Origin: Anaerolineales bacterium
Lineage (GTDB): Bacteria; Chloroflexota; Anaerolineae; 4572-78; J111
Length of the DNA stretch: 49,606 nucleotides
Direction: 5' to 3'
NCBI GenBank assembly: GCA_020634935.1
Contig: JACKAT010000041.1
Location: 1-49,606, forward strand
Of the stretch, positions 41,984-49,545 are shown piece after piece. The first letter of the stretch is position 1. Every line of letters begins with the position of its first letter. The translations under genes and the position numbers were made by a program. Under the pieces are notes generated by a model that was not told the DNA's origin, searched no databases, and worked only from the letters and a program-made list of their open reading frames with translations.

Positions 41984-43096
41984 CTAAGACGGAGCAATGA
42001 GGGCCTGGCCGAAAATTTCCATCGCAGGATAACGATCAGCGGGGAGTTCTGCCACGGCGGTCTCGATAATACGGCGTAAGTTGGCCGAAGTGACCATTAC
42101 CAGCGCCGCCGTAATATGCTGCCGGATTGTTTGGCGATTTGGCCGGCGACCAACCCGAATGTGCTCCGGCAGCGGCATGGTGTCATCCATATCGTCAAAA
42201 GCGGGCAGTCCGGTCAGCATATGCAGCAAAGTTAGTCCTAACGCGTAAATATCCACCCGACCATCAACCGGCTGGCCGGTTAACAGCTCCGGCGCGGCGT
42301 AAGGAAGGCTAAAAACAATCTGCGCCGCTTCAAGTGCTTCATTAAAAAAGCGAGCCGCCCCTAAATCGATCACCAGCGGCTGGCCGGGCGCGCGCAGCAC
42401 AATATTTAACGGTTTAATATCGCCGTGGACCAGATTATGGCGATGCAGCTCGGCTAAGGTTTGACTGACCTTAATTGTCGTTTCCACCGCTTCCGTTTCA
42501 TCGATTAAAACTTTATCACGCAGGCGCTGGTGCAAACTACGGCCCGGCTGCCGCTCTTGCACCAAACAGACCTCGCCATCGCCTTGAATGATCTCATAGG
42601 TTTTGACTAAGCCGTTAATCGTCAGCGGCGCTAGCCGGCGAGCAATCTTGATCTCACGTTCGACAAAACGGTTAAGAAAATCGGCCTGATTTGCCGGCCG
42701 GGGCAAGCGTTTGACCACCACTGCTTCATCTTTGACCTGATCCCAGGCCAAATAAACATCGGAAAAGCCGCCGCGCCCGATAAAGCCTTCAATCGTAAAC
42801 CGATACATAAATCGCGACCCATTTTTCAAAAGCGGCAGGCGATTAACCGCCTCGGCGGCGGCCAGCGGCTCGAGGGGCGGCAGGTTGACTTCATTTTGGC
42901 CGATTCCCGCCGCAAACGCCGCCGGCAGGTCGATTAGCTCCGCTTGCAAGCGATCCATCTCGATAGCCAAATCTTCAAGCTCGATGAGAACGTGGGCCGG
43001 CGTATCGATGCCCTTCAGCGCCTGCTGTTCCTTTAATTTTTGCCAGCGGCGGCTTTTATTGACGATGAGCGCTTGTAAATCGGCTTTACGGTCCAT
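41984..43096 (-). CDS. Serine/threonine protein kinase with N-terminal helical adaptor
   Basis: The ATG at 43096, preceded by AAAAGGGG, is chosen over an upstream frame that runs into the TetR gene, giving 370 residues. Residues 1-58 form a charged two-helix module (SRRWQKLKEQQALKGIDTP, VLIELEDLAIEMDRLQAELI), shared with the protein at 45680-46762. The kinase domain has a glycine loop IGRGGFSDVY (107-116), Lys129 in VVVKR, VHGDIKPLN with catalytic Asp226 (Arg of HRD replaced by Gly), DLG at 244-246 in place of DFG, and APE at 268-270. It has no membrane helix or sensor domain. It lies two bases behind the TetR gene. Confidence 0.88.
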   Translation of the reverse strand: MDRKADLQALIVNKSRRWQKLKEQQALKGIDTPAHVLIELEDLAIEMDRLQAELIDLPAAFAAGIGQNEVNLPPLEPLAAAEAVNRLPLLKNGSRFMYRFTIEGFIGRGGFSDVYLAWDQVKDEAVVVKRLPRPANQADFLNRFVEREIKIARRLAPLTINGLVKTYEIIQGDGEVCLVQERQPGRSLHQRLRDKVLIDETEAVETTIKVSQTLAELHRHNLVHGDIKPLNIVLRAPGQPLVIDLGAARFFNEALEAAQIVFSLPYAAPELLTGQPVDGRVDIYALGLTLLHMLTGLPAFDDMDDTMPLPEHIRVGRRPNRQTIRQHITAALVMVTSANLRRIIETAVAELPADRYPAMEIFGQALIAPS

Positions 43097-43098
43097 CT

Positions 43099-43692
43099 TT
43101 ACCCCTTTTCTACCAACGCTTCGCGCACAGCCGCCCGCGTTAGCCGCTGAATATAGCCGGCCAGCCGCTCGGCGGCCAATGATTGGCGATTTGTAAACCA
43201 TGCGAGGATAAGCCAGCTATAAATACCCGCAATCGACTGCGCCAGCACGCTAAACGGAATAGTGCTGTCGTTTTCCGCAAACGCGCGCTGTAAACCGGCC
43301 TCAAACTGCCCGGCCAGCGCTTCATTAATCCGGCGCACCACATAATCAACATCTTTGCCCAATTTATACGACAACGACATCAATCCGCCGTCAGCGGCTT
43401 GCGCTTGCTGCAAAAATGCCACTAACGGCGGCGGCGGCGCCTCGGCCAGCCAAGCTGCCGCCGTAGATAGGCCCAAACCCAGCGTCTCGAACATATCTTC
43501 GTGCATACTCACCAACACATCGGCTTTGCTTTGAAAATATCGATAAAAAGTGCTGCGACCGGTGTTGGCCCGCTCGGTAATATCGCCGATGGCGATTGCC
43601 GGGTAATTTTTTTCGTGAATTAGCTGCATAAACGCCTCGATCAGCGCTTTTTTGGTGCGATCGGTTTGGCGCTGCCCGCGTTGTAAGCTCAT
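43099..43692 (-). CDS. TetR-family transcriptional regulator
   Basis: The 197-residue regulator has an N-terminal TetR HTH (about 12-60: TKKALIEAFMQLIHEKNYPAIAI, then DITERANTGRSTFYRYFQSK). A helical ligand/dimer domain of the TetR_C_33-like kind follows. It is the first gene of a two-gene unit with the Ser/Thr kinase. Candidate operators at 43711-43728 and 43828-43854 lie upstream between it and the divergent membrane gene at 43996, which fits autoregulation and control of that gene. Confidence 0.92.
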   Translation of the reverse strand: MSLQRGQRQTDRTKKALIEAFMQLIHEKNYPAIAIGDITERANTGRSTFYRYFQSKADVLVSMHEDMFETLGLGLSTAAAWLAEAPPPPLVAFLQQAQAADGGLMSLSYKLGKDVDYVVRRINEALAGQFEAGLQRAFAENDSTIPFSVLAQSIAGIYSWLILAWFTNRQSLAAERLAGYIQRLTRAAVREALVEKG

Positions 43693-43710
43693 GTCGTTAC
43701 GCTTTATGAG

Positions 43711-43728
43711 ACAAATCGCTCTATTTGT
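43711..43728. promoter_or_regulatory. Candidate TetR operator proximal to the regulator
   Basis: ACAAAT-N6-ATTTGT is an 18-bp inverted repeat starting 19 bp upstream of the TetR start codon. The CAAATCG half-site recurs in the larger palindrome at 43828-43854. Confidence 0.45.
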
Positions 43729-43827
43729 TCAATCTGGAACGATTATAATGATTTGTGGCTTGATCGCCAAAGCGGGCCGGTTTATGATCCGATTTGCCGG
43801 GCGGCAGACCTATTTCTGCCGCAATTC

Positions 43828-43854
43828 GTCGAACGATTTGGCAAATCGTTCGAC
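43828..43854. promoter_or_regulatory. Perfect 27-bp palindrome, candidate TetR operator
   Basis: Arms GTCGAACGATTTG and CAAATCGTTCGAC are perfectly inverted around one central base. It lies 136 bp from the TetR start and 142 bp from the divergent gene at 43996. A second stem GCGGCAG...CTGCCGC adjoins at 43801-43822. Confidence 0.5.
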
Positions 43855-43907
43855 TTCTGACGCAATTTGTAAACAACTGACTATACGACTCCTCTAAAAA
43901 TGGATTT

Positions 43908-43978
43908 GTAGGACAAACTTAAGTTTGTCCTACGGAATTTTCATTGTCGCGGCTGTACCGAGGTTCTGTCGCTCTTCC
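43908..43978. repeat. Palindrome-rich element, third copy
   Basis: A 26-bp perfect palindrome with arms GTAGGACAAACTT and AAGTTTGTCCTAC (43908-43933) is followed by TTTTCATTGTCG, CTGTACCG and TTCTGTCGCTC. The tail parallels 12139-12180, so it is a diverged third member of the family at 11924-12180. Confidence 0.65.
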
Positions 43979-43995
43979 ATCGAAAGGATATTTCA

Positions 43996-44433
43996 ATGAT
44001 CACCTGGTTAATTCGTTATGGACACGTTTTAGGAGCGGGCTTATGGGTAGGCGGCTACGCTTTACTGGCGCTGGTCATCATTCCGCTGTTGGACAAGGAA
44101 AACCACAGCGTTTTAATCCGTATAGCCCTAACTAGCGTCCGCGTGCTGACTTACGCCGGCACCGCGACCCTTTTATTTGGCTTGGCGCTCATTACGCGCA
44201 CACGCGGCTTGGCTTCGCTGACTAGAGGCGGCGAATGGGGAGCAATTATGATCATTGGCTTCATTATGGCCGTGATTGTGCTCGGTATCGGCGATGCGGC
44301 CCTGCGGCCGGCCTTAAAACATCTATGGGCCACCGGCGACAGCCGTCGCGCCCGCCGGTGGGCCTGGATTGGCTTAATTTTGACCATTTTGGCTATCGGC
44401 TTTATGACCCGCGCCATTTACGCAGTTTCATAG
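43996..44433 (+). CDS. Four-helix membrane protein (CopD/DUF2269-like)
   Basis: The 145-residue protein has four membrane segments (about 7-30, 46-67, 79-101 and 119-140) and an N-terminal WLIRYGHVLGAGLWVGGYALLAL. That segment recalls the GH-x-x-GA-x-x-W-x-GG start of CopD/DUF2269-type proteins with a potential heme or metal His. GAAAGGATA precedes the ATG. It is divergent from the TetR-kinase unit with candidate operators between, so it is a plausible TetR target. Substrate is unknown. Confidence 0.6.
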   Translation: MITWLIRYGHVLGAGLWVGGYALLALVIIPLLDKENHSVLIRIALTSVRVLTYAGTATLLFGLALITRTRGLASLTRGGEWGAIMIIGFIMAVIVLGIGDAALRPALKHLWATGDSRRARRWAWIGLILTILAIGFMTRAIYAVS

Positions 44434-44509
44434 CCGATAAACAGCAACACGATCAATTGACGAGGAATGATTGCCAATTAACGATTGACCCGGAGGCTTG
44501 AGCGAAATC

Positions 44510-44590
44510 ATCTCATCAAAAAAATTATCATTTACCCATCATCACTCATCAATTATCCATTGTCAATTATCAATTATCAATTGCCCCTGG
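44510..44590. repeat. CAATTATCAATTATCAATTG low-complexity repeat
   Basis: ATCACTCATCAATTATCC and CAATTATCAATTATCAATTG repeat units, matching 23445-23461 in style. It lies between the CopD-like and 2TM genes; no gene is evident. Confidence 0.5.
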
Positions 44591-44675
44591 TTATTTTTAA
44601 CCCCGTTTGTTATCCCTGCCGCGCTGCGGTAAAATATCCTCGCTATAACCATTTTTAGACCTACGGAGCAGAGTT

Positions 44676-45722
44676 ATGGCCAGTAACTCAACGCCACAGC
44701 CGTTAAGAGGTAAATGGAAAGGGTTTCTCTCCCATTTAGGCGTTTATGTGATTATTATCGGCGTTTTAGGGCTAATGAACCTCTTGAGCGACCCCGGCGG
44801 CTATCCGTGGTTCATTTGGCCGGCGATGGGTTGGGGCGTGGGCCTGGCTTTTCATCTATTCGGCCTCATTCTGGGCGAAATGGACCATATTAGCAGCAAA
44901 TGGCGCGGATTTTTAGGCCACGCCGGATCATACGCCATTATTATGGGGTTACTGGTGGGAATTTACATGATGTCCGATCCGGGTGGCTATCCGTGGTTTT
45001 TATGGCCCGCTTTGGGCTGGGGAGCGGCCATCGCGCTGCATCTTTTCAGCCTGATTATGGGCCACGACCGTAATCAGACGGAAACGGTGGCTCAGGCCGA
45101 GCCATCGACCCAAAAACGGCGCAAAAGAAAACGCGACCGGCTAAACGAGCAAGAAACGCCCGAATCACCCGCCGCCGTCCCCGTGGCCACCCCGATGCTC
45201 AAAGATCAGGTCAAAAAAGCCCGCACGTATCAGGCTCAGCTTAAATCTTTGCTAAAATCGCCGGCCAGGCAGAATGTTCATATCCGCCAGGCCGATTTAG
45301 CCGGCCAAATTGACCAGTGGGTGCAAGCGATTGAAACTTTAACCCAGCGCGTCGAAAGTTTCCGGCAAAACAGCGTCATTCAGACCGATTTAGCCGCTGT
45401 TCCGCAGTCGATTAGCGATTTAGAGCGGCGATTGGCCGCGGAAACGGATGAATCGACCCGCGCCGAGCTAGAGCGAACGCTAATTATTCATAAAACCCAT
45501 TTTGCCGCCCTCAAACAACTGGAAGGCACCATTAAACGGGCCGAAATTAAAATTGAAAGCACCTTATCCTCATTAGGCACCCTTTATTCTCAAATATTGA
45601 CCAGCCAATCCAGCAATCACGTGGCCGATTACAGCCGCCTATCTGAAGATGTTGAAGAAGAGGTGCATATGCTGCAAGATCACCTCGACGCCTTGGGCGA
45701 GGTCAAATCCGGCCGAATATAG
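44676..45722 (+). CDS. Duplicated 2TM-domain protein with coiled-coil C-terminus
   Basis: The 348-residue protein has two tandem 2TM modules (about 11-62 and 68-125). Each reads KW(K/R)GFLxHxGxYxIIxG, SDPGGYPWFxWPAxGWG, AxxLHLF; the second copy closely repeats the first. A highly basic segment (TQKRRKRKRDRLNE) and a long helical, coiled-coil tail (180-340; YQAQLKSLLKSPA, LERRLAAETDEST) follow. The tail resembles PspA- or BAR-like helical regions but the family is not certain. The 3' end overlaps by 43 bp, tail to tail, with the next gene. Confidence 0.75.
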   Translation: MASNSTPQPLRGKWKGFLSHLGVYVIIIGVLGLMNLLSDPGGYPWFIWPAMGWGVGLAFHLFGLILGEMDHISSKWRGFLGHAGSYAIIMGLLVGIYMMSDPGGYPWFLWPALGWGAAIALHLFSLIMGHDRNQTETVAQAEPSTQKRRKRKRDRLNEQETPESPAAVPVATPMLKDQVKKARTYQAQLKSLLKSPARQNVHIRQADLAGQIDQWVQAIETLTQRVESFRQNSVIQTDLAAVPQSISDLERRLAAETDESTRAELERTLIIHKTHFAALKQLEGTIKRAEIKIESTLSSLGTLYSQILTSQSSNHVADYSRLSEDVEEEVHMLQDHLDALGEVKSGRI

Positions 45723-46762
45723 CCTAAATTATCGCCCTCATTCTCAATTTGGACGTCATCAATATAGATCACTCCTTGACCTTGGGGCGGGCCTTCAATA
45801 TATACCCCATAATATCCAATGGCTCTCAGATCAAGCTGATGGTCTCCCTTTAACGAGACACAATGCTGGCCAACGCCAATATTGGCCAGCGAGTCGATGC
45901 TTTTCCAGAATTTAAACTTCGACTCCCCAAATTGAACCACGATACTCCGATTCGAGCCGTCGCTTTCCAGCCAAAGGCATAATGCGGTGTAATTTGACCA
46001 ATCTTGCGGAAAAAATTCTCGATCAAAGCCAATATAGTGATTGGGTCTTGCATTGAGAATATTAAATTCAAAGGCTAAGGCTTGCCGGCCTTGATCAAGG
46101 TGAGGCGGGCCAACCAGGAACAAATGGCCTTCGTTGCCCGCATTTTTATTGATAATGAAATCATTTAAGAGCGCGGTGTCGTTATAATTCTCAAAATCAT
46201 CGATGATGGCCACAACTTGGGGCGGTATCGGCGTAAATGTGGGCGTGAAGCTGGGCGCCGGCGGCGATGTGGCCGTATCTGTGGGCAAGGGCGGGCTAGG
46301 GATGGGTGTTGGGGTATTTAGCGGCGTATGGGCGGCGGGGGGCGTGGGTGTAGCGGCATTTGGGGCGGTGGGCGGATAAGTGGGCGTTGCGCTGGCCGGG
46401 GGTGTATCCGGCGTTACAACCGCTACTTTGGCCGAGGGAGAGTCATCGGGCGGGCGCAAGAAGAAAAACACGCCGATACCAAACGCGGCTAAGACAATAA
46501 CCACTAAACCGGCCTTGACCAGATCGATAGACCCACCCGACGGCGTTGATCCGGTGATGGGGTGAGTCACGTTAGCCGCTGCCGCCGCATTTACCCGGAT
46601 AAGTGCCGCTTGAAGCGATTCGATTTCCGCTTCGATATCTTCTATTTCCGTTAGCACTTCAGGGGGCGTATTAAGGCCAAATGTCGCTTTTCTTTCTTTA
46701 AGTTTTTGCAAGCGACGTTGATGTTTAAGAATTAAATTCTCAAGTTCAGCGCGTTTGGGCAT
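45680..46762 (-). CDS. Membrane-anchored protein: helical adaptor, Pro/Thr linker, CBM-like domain
   Basis: The 360-residue protein starts with a 58-residue two-helix module (AELENLILKHQRRLQKLKER, VLTEIEDIEAEIESLQAALI) collinear with the N-terminus of the kinase at 41984-43096. One membrane helix follows (about 83-106) and a Pro/Thr/Ala-rich linker (120-180). The C-terminal extracytoplasmic beta domain (about 185-345; IIDDFENYNDTAL, YTALCLWLESDGSNRSIVVQF, GVIYIDDVQIEN) resembles CIA30/CBM11-like jelly rolls. It could sense surface ligands and present the inner helices to a kinase; this is inference. It overlaps the 2TM gene tail-to-tail. Confidence 0.75.
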   Translation of the reverse strand: MPKRAELENLILKHQRRLQKLKERKATFGLNTPPEVLTEIEDIEAEIESLQAALIRVNAAAAANVTHPITGSTPSGGSIDLVKAGLVVIVLAAFGIGVFFFLRPPDDSPSAKVAVVTPDTPPASATPTYPPTAPNAATPTPPAAHTPLNTPTPIPSPPLPTDTATSPPAPSFTPTFTPIPPQVVAIIDDFENYNDTALLNDFIINKNAGNEGHLFLVGPPHLDQGRQALAFEFNILNARPNHYIGFDREFFPQDWSNYTALCLWLESDGSNRSIVVQFGESKFKFWKSIDSLANIGVGQHCVSLKGDHQLDLRAIGYYGVYIEGPPQGQGVIYIDDVQIENEGDNLGYIRPDLTSPKASR

Positions 46763-46998
46763 GGCTGTTACTCAAGCTTAAAATTTACCGAATATTATCC
46801 GGGTTAAGGGCCGATCTGACTTAGATCACTGGGTTATGGACACCGTGAAAATAATTGGCGAGGTCAAGTCGAGATAATCTATTGATTGTATTGATTTTCC
46901 GGCAAATGACAAGCGTAGCGCGGTAACGGCAGCGCCCAACCGCTAATTTTGTTGATACGCGCCGCCAAATAACCGCTGTTCCCACTTTATCATAAGCT

Positions 46999-47222
46999 AA
47001 TAACCTGAATTCGGAAATAGATGCGTCTCAGGTCATTTCGCAGCGTAGCGGAGAAATCTCGGTGACAATACGCCTAAAAAGGGGTCCGGTTGGGAAAATT
47101 TGTAGCAACAACGCCAATTTCTCCCGGCGAAGGCTTCATATCTTGTAATGTCTGAGGGATTTCTTCGCCTCTGGCTACGAAATGACCTGAGCCACTTTAA
47201 TGATCGAACTCAGGTTACTAAA
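46999..47222. repeat. 225-bp imperfect inverted repeat (fold-back element)
   Basis: The outer arms TAACCTGAATTCG (47001 on) and CGAACTCAGGTTA (47205-47217), and the inner arms CTCAGGTCATTTCG (47027-47040) and CGAAATGACCTGAG (47178-47191), are inverted and equally spaced (13 variable bases between). The central region includes GAGGGATTTCTTCGCC. No gene lies between 46763 and 47306. Confidence 0.7.
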
Positions 47223-47306
47223 TCATTACATCCCCGGCCTACCCCAGAAAACCTGGTTCAATGCTTTTTGATAATCGCTTTGAGCTTGAATTTTGGTCAG
47301 CCCAAG

Positions 47307-48182
47307 CTATGAACCCGCCTCTGTTTTAACAAAAACAAAGTTTCCTCGGGCGCTACTGCCGTTTTTATTCACGCGCGGTTGTTTAGCCATATGCAGAGCA
47401 TCGGCAGCGCGAGCAAATAATTTTTTTTGGTTATCCTGGCCCAGAACAAAATCAGTTACGCCGCAGCTAATAGTTAATTCCTCACGTTCCGTAGAATTAT
47501 CTTCTACCAGAAACTTATACTCTTTAATTTCTCGTCGTAATCTTTCAGCAAACCCATAGCCACCTTTAGCGTCAGTACCCAGCTTTGAAATGATAAGAAA
47601 TTCATCACCGCCAAATCGCAACAATATATCATCCTTCGACCGTGGCCTTATTACGTCTCCAAACTGGGATAGAACAAAATCACCTATGATATGGGTATGT
47701 TCATCATTAATGCGTTTAAAATGATCTATATCAATAAAAATGAGGGAGAAAGTCTTATTATTTGCTTCTGCTTCTGTAATCCGCTCGTCCAATAAGCGCG
47801 GCAACTCATCTTTTTTGTAGGCGCCGGTAAATGGGTCTCTACTGGCATTATCTTTCACTATTTTAAGCTCTTCATATAATTGTTGAATTCTTTGTTCATG
47901 CTCAACTTTTATCTGCTGGAGCTTTTGCTTATATTGTTCTTCAACTGTGGCGTAATGTCTCTTGAGACCAAAAAATGTGATTATTACGAAAAGGATGACG
48001 GCGATAGTCATTATTAATAGATTAGTTTCAAACGGTTGGACAAAAAATTGCTTTACCGGTTCGATTTGACTAATCACAATAGTGGTAACAACAGCCCCTA
48101 TTACCGAAGTAATGAGCTTAAATCCTTCTGATTTAAACAATTCAATAGGGCTTTTGGTATTTTCTTGCTTATCGTTTGCCAT
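47307..48182 (-). CDS. Membrane diguanylate cyclase (GGDEF)
   Basis: The ATG at 48182 is chosen; a longer frame runs into MITE copy 4. The 291-residue protein has two membrane helices (about 23-40 and 53-73), a coiled coil (78-112; EEQYKQKLQQIKVEHEQRIQ) and a GGDEF domain. The latter has DPFTGAYKK, FIDIDHFKRINDEH and GGDEF at 191-195, so it should make cyclic di-GMP. The usual product-inhibition RxxD is displaced by one residue (RSKDD), so feedback may be weak. No PilZ or EAL protein is in the window. No clear ribosome site is visible. Confidence 0.9.
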   Translation of the reverse strand: MANDKQENTKSPIELFKSEGFKLITSVIGAVVTTIVISQIEPVKQFFVQPFETNLLIMTIAVILFVIITFFGLKRHYATVEEQYKQKLQQIKVEHEQRIQQLYEELKIVKDNASRDPFTGAYKKDELPRLLDERITEAEANNKTFSLIFIDIDHFKRINDEHTHIIGDFVLSQFGDVIRPRSKDDILLRFGGDEFLIISKLGTDAKGGYGFAERLRREIKEYKFLVEDNSTEREELTISCGVTDFVLGQDNQKKLFARAADALHMAKQPRVNKNGSSARGNFVFVKTEAGS

Positions 48183-48206
48183 CGGTTTCACAAGAGATTT
48201 TTTTGG

Positions 48207-48319
48207 CAGGTGACAGTCACTTTGCGCCAAAAATAAACGTCCGGTTAGACCAAACAAGTCGATTTATCACATCTAAGTGACTGTCACCGGGTTCGATACC
48301 CCCAACTGCGTAAGTCCTA
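48207..48319 (+). mobile_element. MITE-like inverted-repeat element, copy 4 (left end lost)
   Basis: The inner arms AGGTGACAGTCACTT and AAGTGACTGTCACC and the right end AACTGCGTAAGTCCTA are present, but the left outer repeat is missing. The core is nearly identical to copy 3 (AAAAATAAACGTCCGGTTAG). It lies just upstream of the diguanylate cyclase start, whose long frame would read into it. Confidence 0.82.
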
Positions 48320-48858
48320 CCACTAGCGGAATTTCAGCCAGTTTTTTACGAAAACTCACGACGAATGGTTGAAGATTAACGGCGGAATGGGGCAAAAACG
48401 TGGACGAGAAGTCAAATCGATAAATATGATTTTTATTATATCCGATTTTTCCCTCAACGAAAAGTATAATCAGATGAGGATGAAAACGAAGCAGCGAGGA
48501 TCAAATTGAGGTGATTACGGCCATTGTAGCCGATCTTTTGATCGAATGACCAGGATGTGAGCTTAATTTCTCGTCTCGAACCGCTGCATCCGCTGATAAT
48601 GCTGATAACGCTGAACTTATAGCCGCGCGATATCGATCATTTCGGCGATAAGACTTGACAGGTTTCCGCGTGGTGTTTGCGAGAAAAAATTTCTCCGATG
48701 GGCATACTATTCAGTCAAATTGAGCGATAAAAACCGGTCAGGTCTGGTGTGGGCCAAAATCCCCAAAGGGACACAAAACAGCACCAAGAAAAACTCTTGG
48801 TGGGCCTTTGTGGACCGCTATTTGGCGTGGGTGGGGAGATATACGACGGAACAGGCGA
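48320..48858. other. Gap with no confident gene
   Basis: A 70-codon frame from a TTG at 48720 (LSDKNRSGLVWAKIPKGT...) runs to 48932 and overlaps the receiver gene on the other strand. It is unsupported by a ribosome site and may be a relic. Otherwise I see only AT-rich sequence. Confidence 0.4.
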
Positions 48859-49263
48859 TTATTCCCCCTTGGGCAGCGGATGACCGTACTGGTCCCATAC
48901 ATTTCTTACACGACCGAGCAATTCGGTCATGATATAAGGATAATTCATATATTCATCGCCATTTTTCAAAAGCTGTCGTAATTTATTTGCGTTTTCTTCC
49001 GTAAACATCGGGTATCGTAAAAGCATAAGAACCCCGGTAGTGGGCAAAGCCGGATTGGATTTTAAGGCGCAATAGAATTCCCAAGCTGCGTCAAAAGAAG
49101 TTTCAGCTCTAAAGATGAACAAGGAATATTGTCCAGTTGGCAGTGTCTGAAGTGCATTTAGATGATCAGCGGCAATGACCGGGCTGTAACCTTCTCTTTC
49201 AAGACCAACTTTAAGCAATACCTGCATCTCTCTATCATTGTCCAAAATCAAAATTTTTGTCAC
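48859..49263 (-). CDS. Degenerate CheY-like receiver protein
   Basis: The GTG at 49263, with GAGGAG nine bases upstream, gives the usual receiver N-terminus (MTKILILDNDREMQVLLKVG) and 134 residues; the longer frame to 49314 lacks a site. The fold pattern is clear: LDND (7-10), YSLFIFRAE (46-54), TTGVLMLLRYP, LLKNGDEYMNYPYIMTELLGRV. The phospho-acceptor Asp is replaced by Arg52, and the conserved Lys of the K-P motif is Asn107. It is therefore likely a pseudo-receiver used for protein interaction. No output domain is attached. It is not in an operon with a kinase. Confidence 0.8.
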   Translation of the reverse strand: MTKILILDNDREMQVLLKVGLEREGYSPVIAADHLNALQTLPTGQYSLFIFRAETSFDAAWEFYCALKSNPALPTTGVLMLLRYPMFTEENANKLRQLLKNGDEYMNYPYIMTELLGRVRNVWDQYGHPLPKGE

Positions 49264-49545
49264 GATTTTAGACTCCTCAACGCCTAAGAACGGTTTGATG
49301 TGCCGATGAATCACCGAAGCATTCCTGCGTGATCCTTGGTGTTGCTTTGTGGATGAAAATTTTCCATATTCGACGCAAAGACAACCCCGGATGCGGATAT
49401 TAACGGATCAAAGTAAAATCCGTTGTTTTCTTAATCCGTTGTTGTCTTCTCAAGCGGTATGGCAACAAGATAAGTCAAATCGAATTGTTTGGGCTATAAA
49501 TTTTAGGCAATGAGCCGGCAACTACAATAATACTCACACATTCAT

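Noticed and set aside
48720..48932. 70-codon frame as a gene
   Set aside because: TTG start without ribosome site, overlap with the receiver gene and no recognised family.
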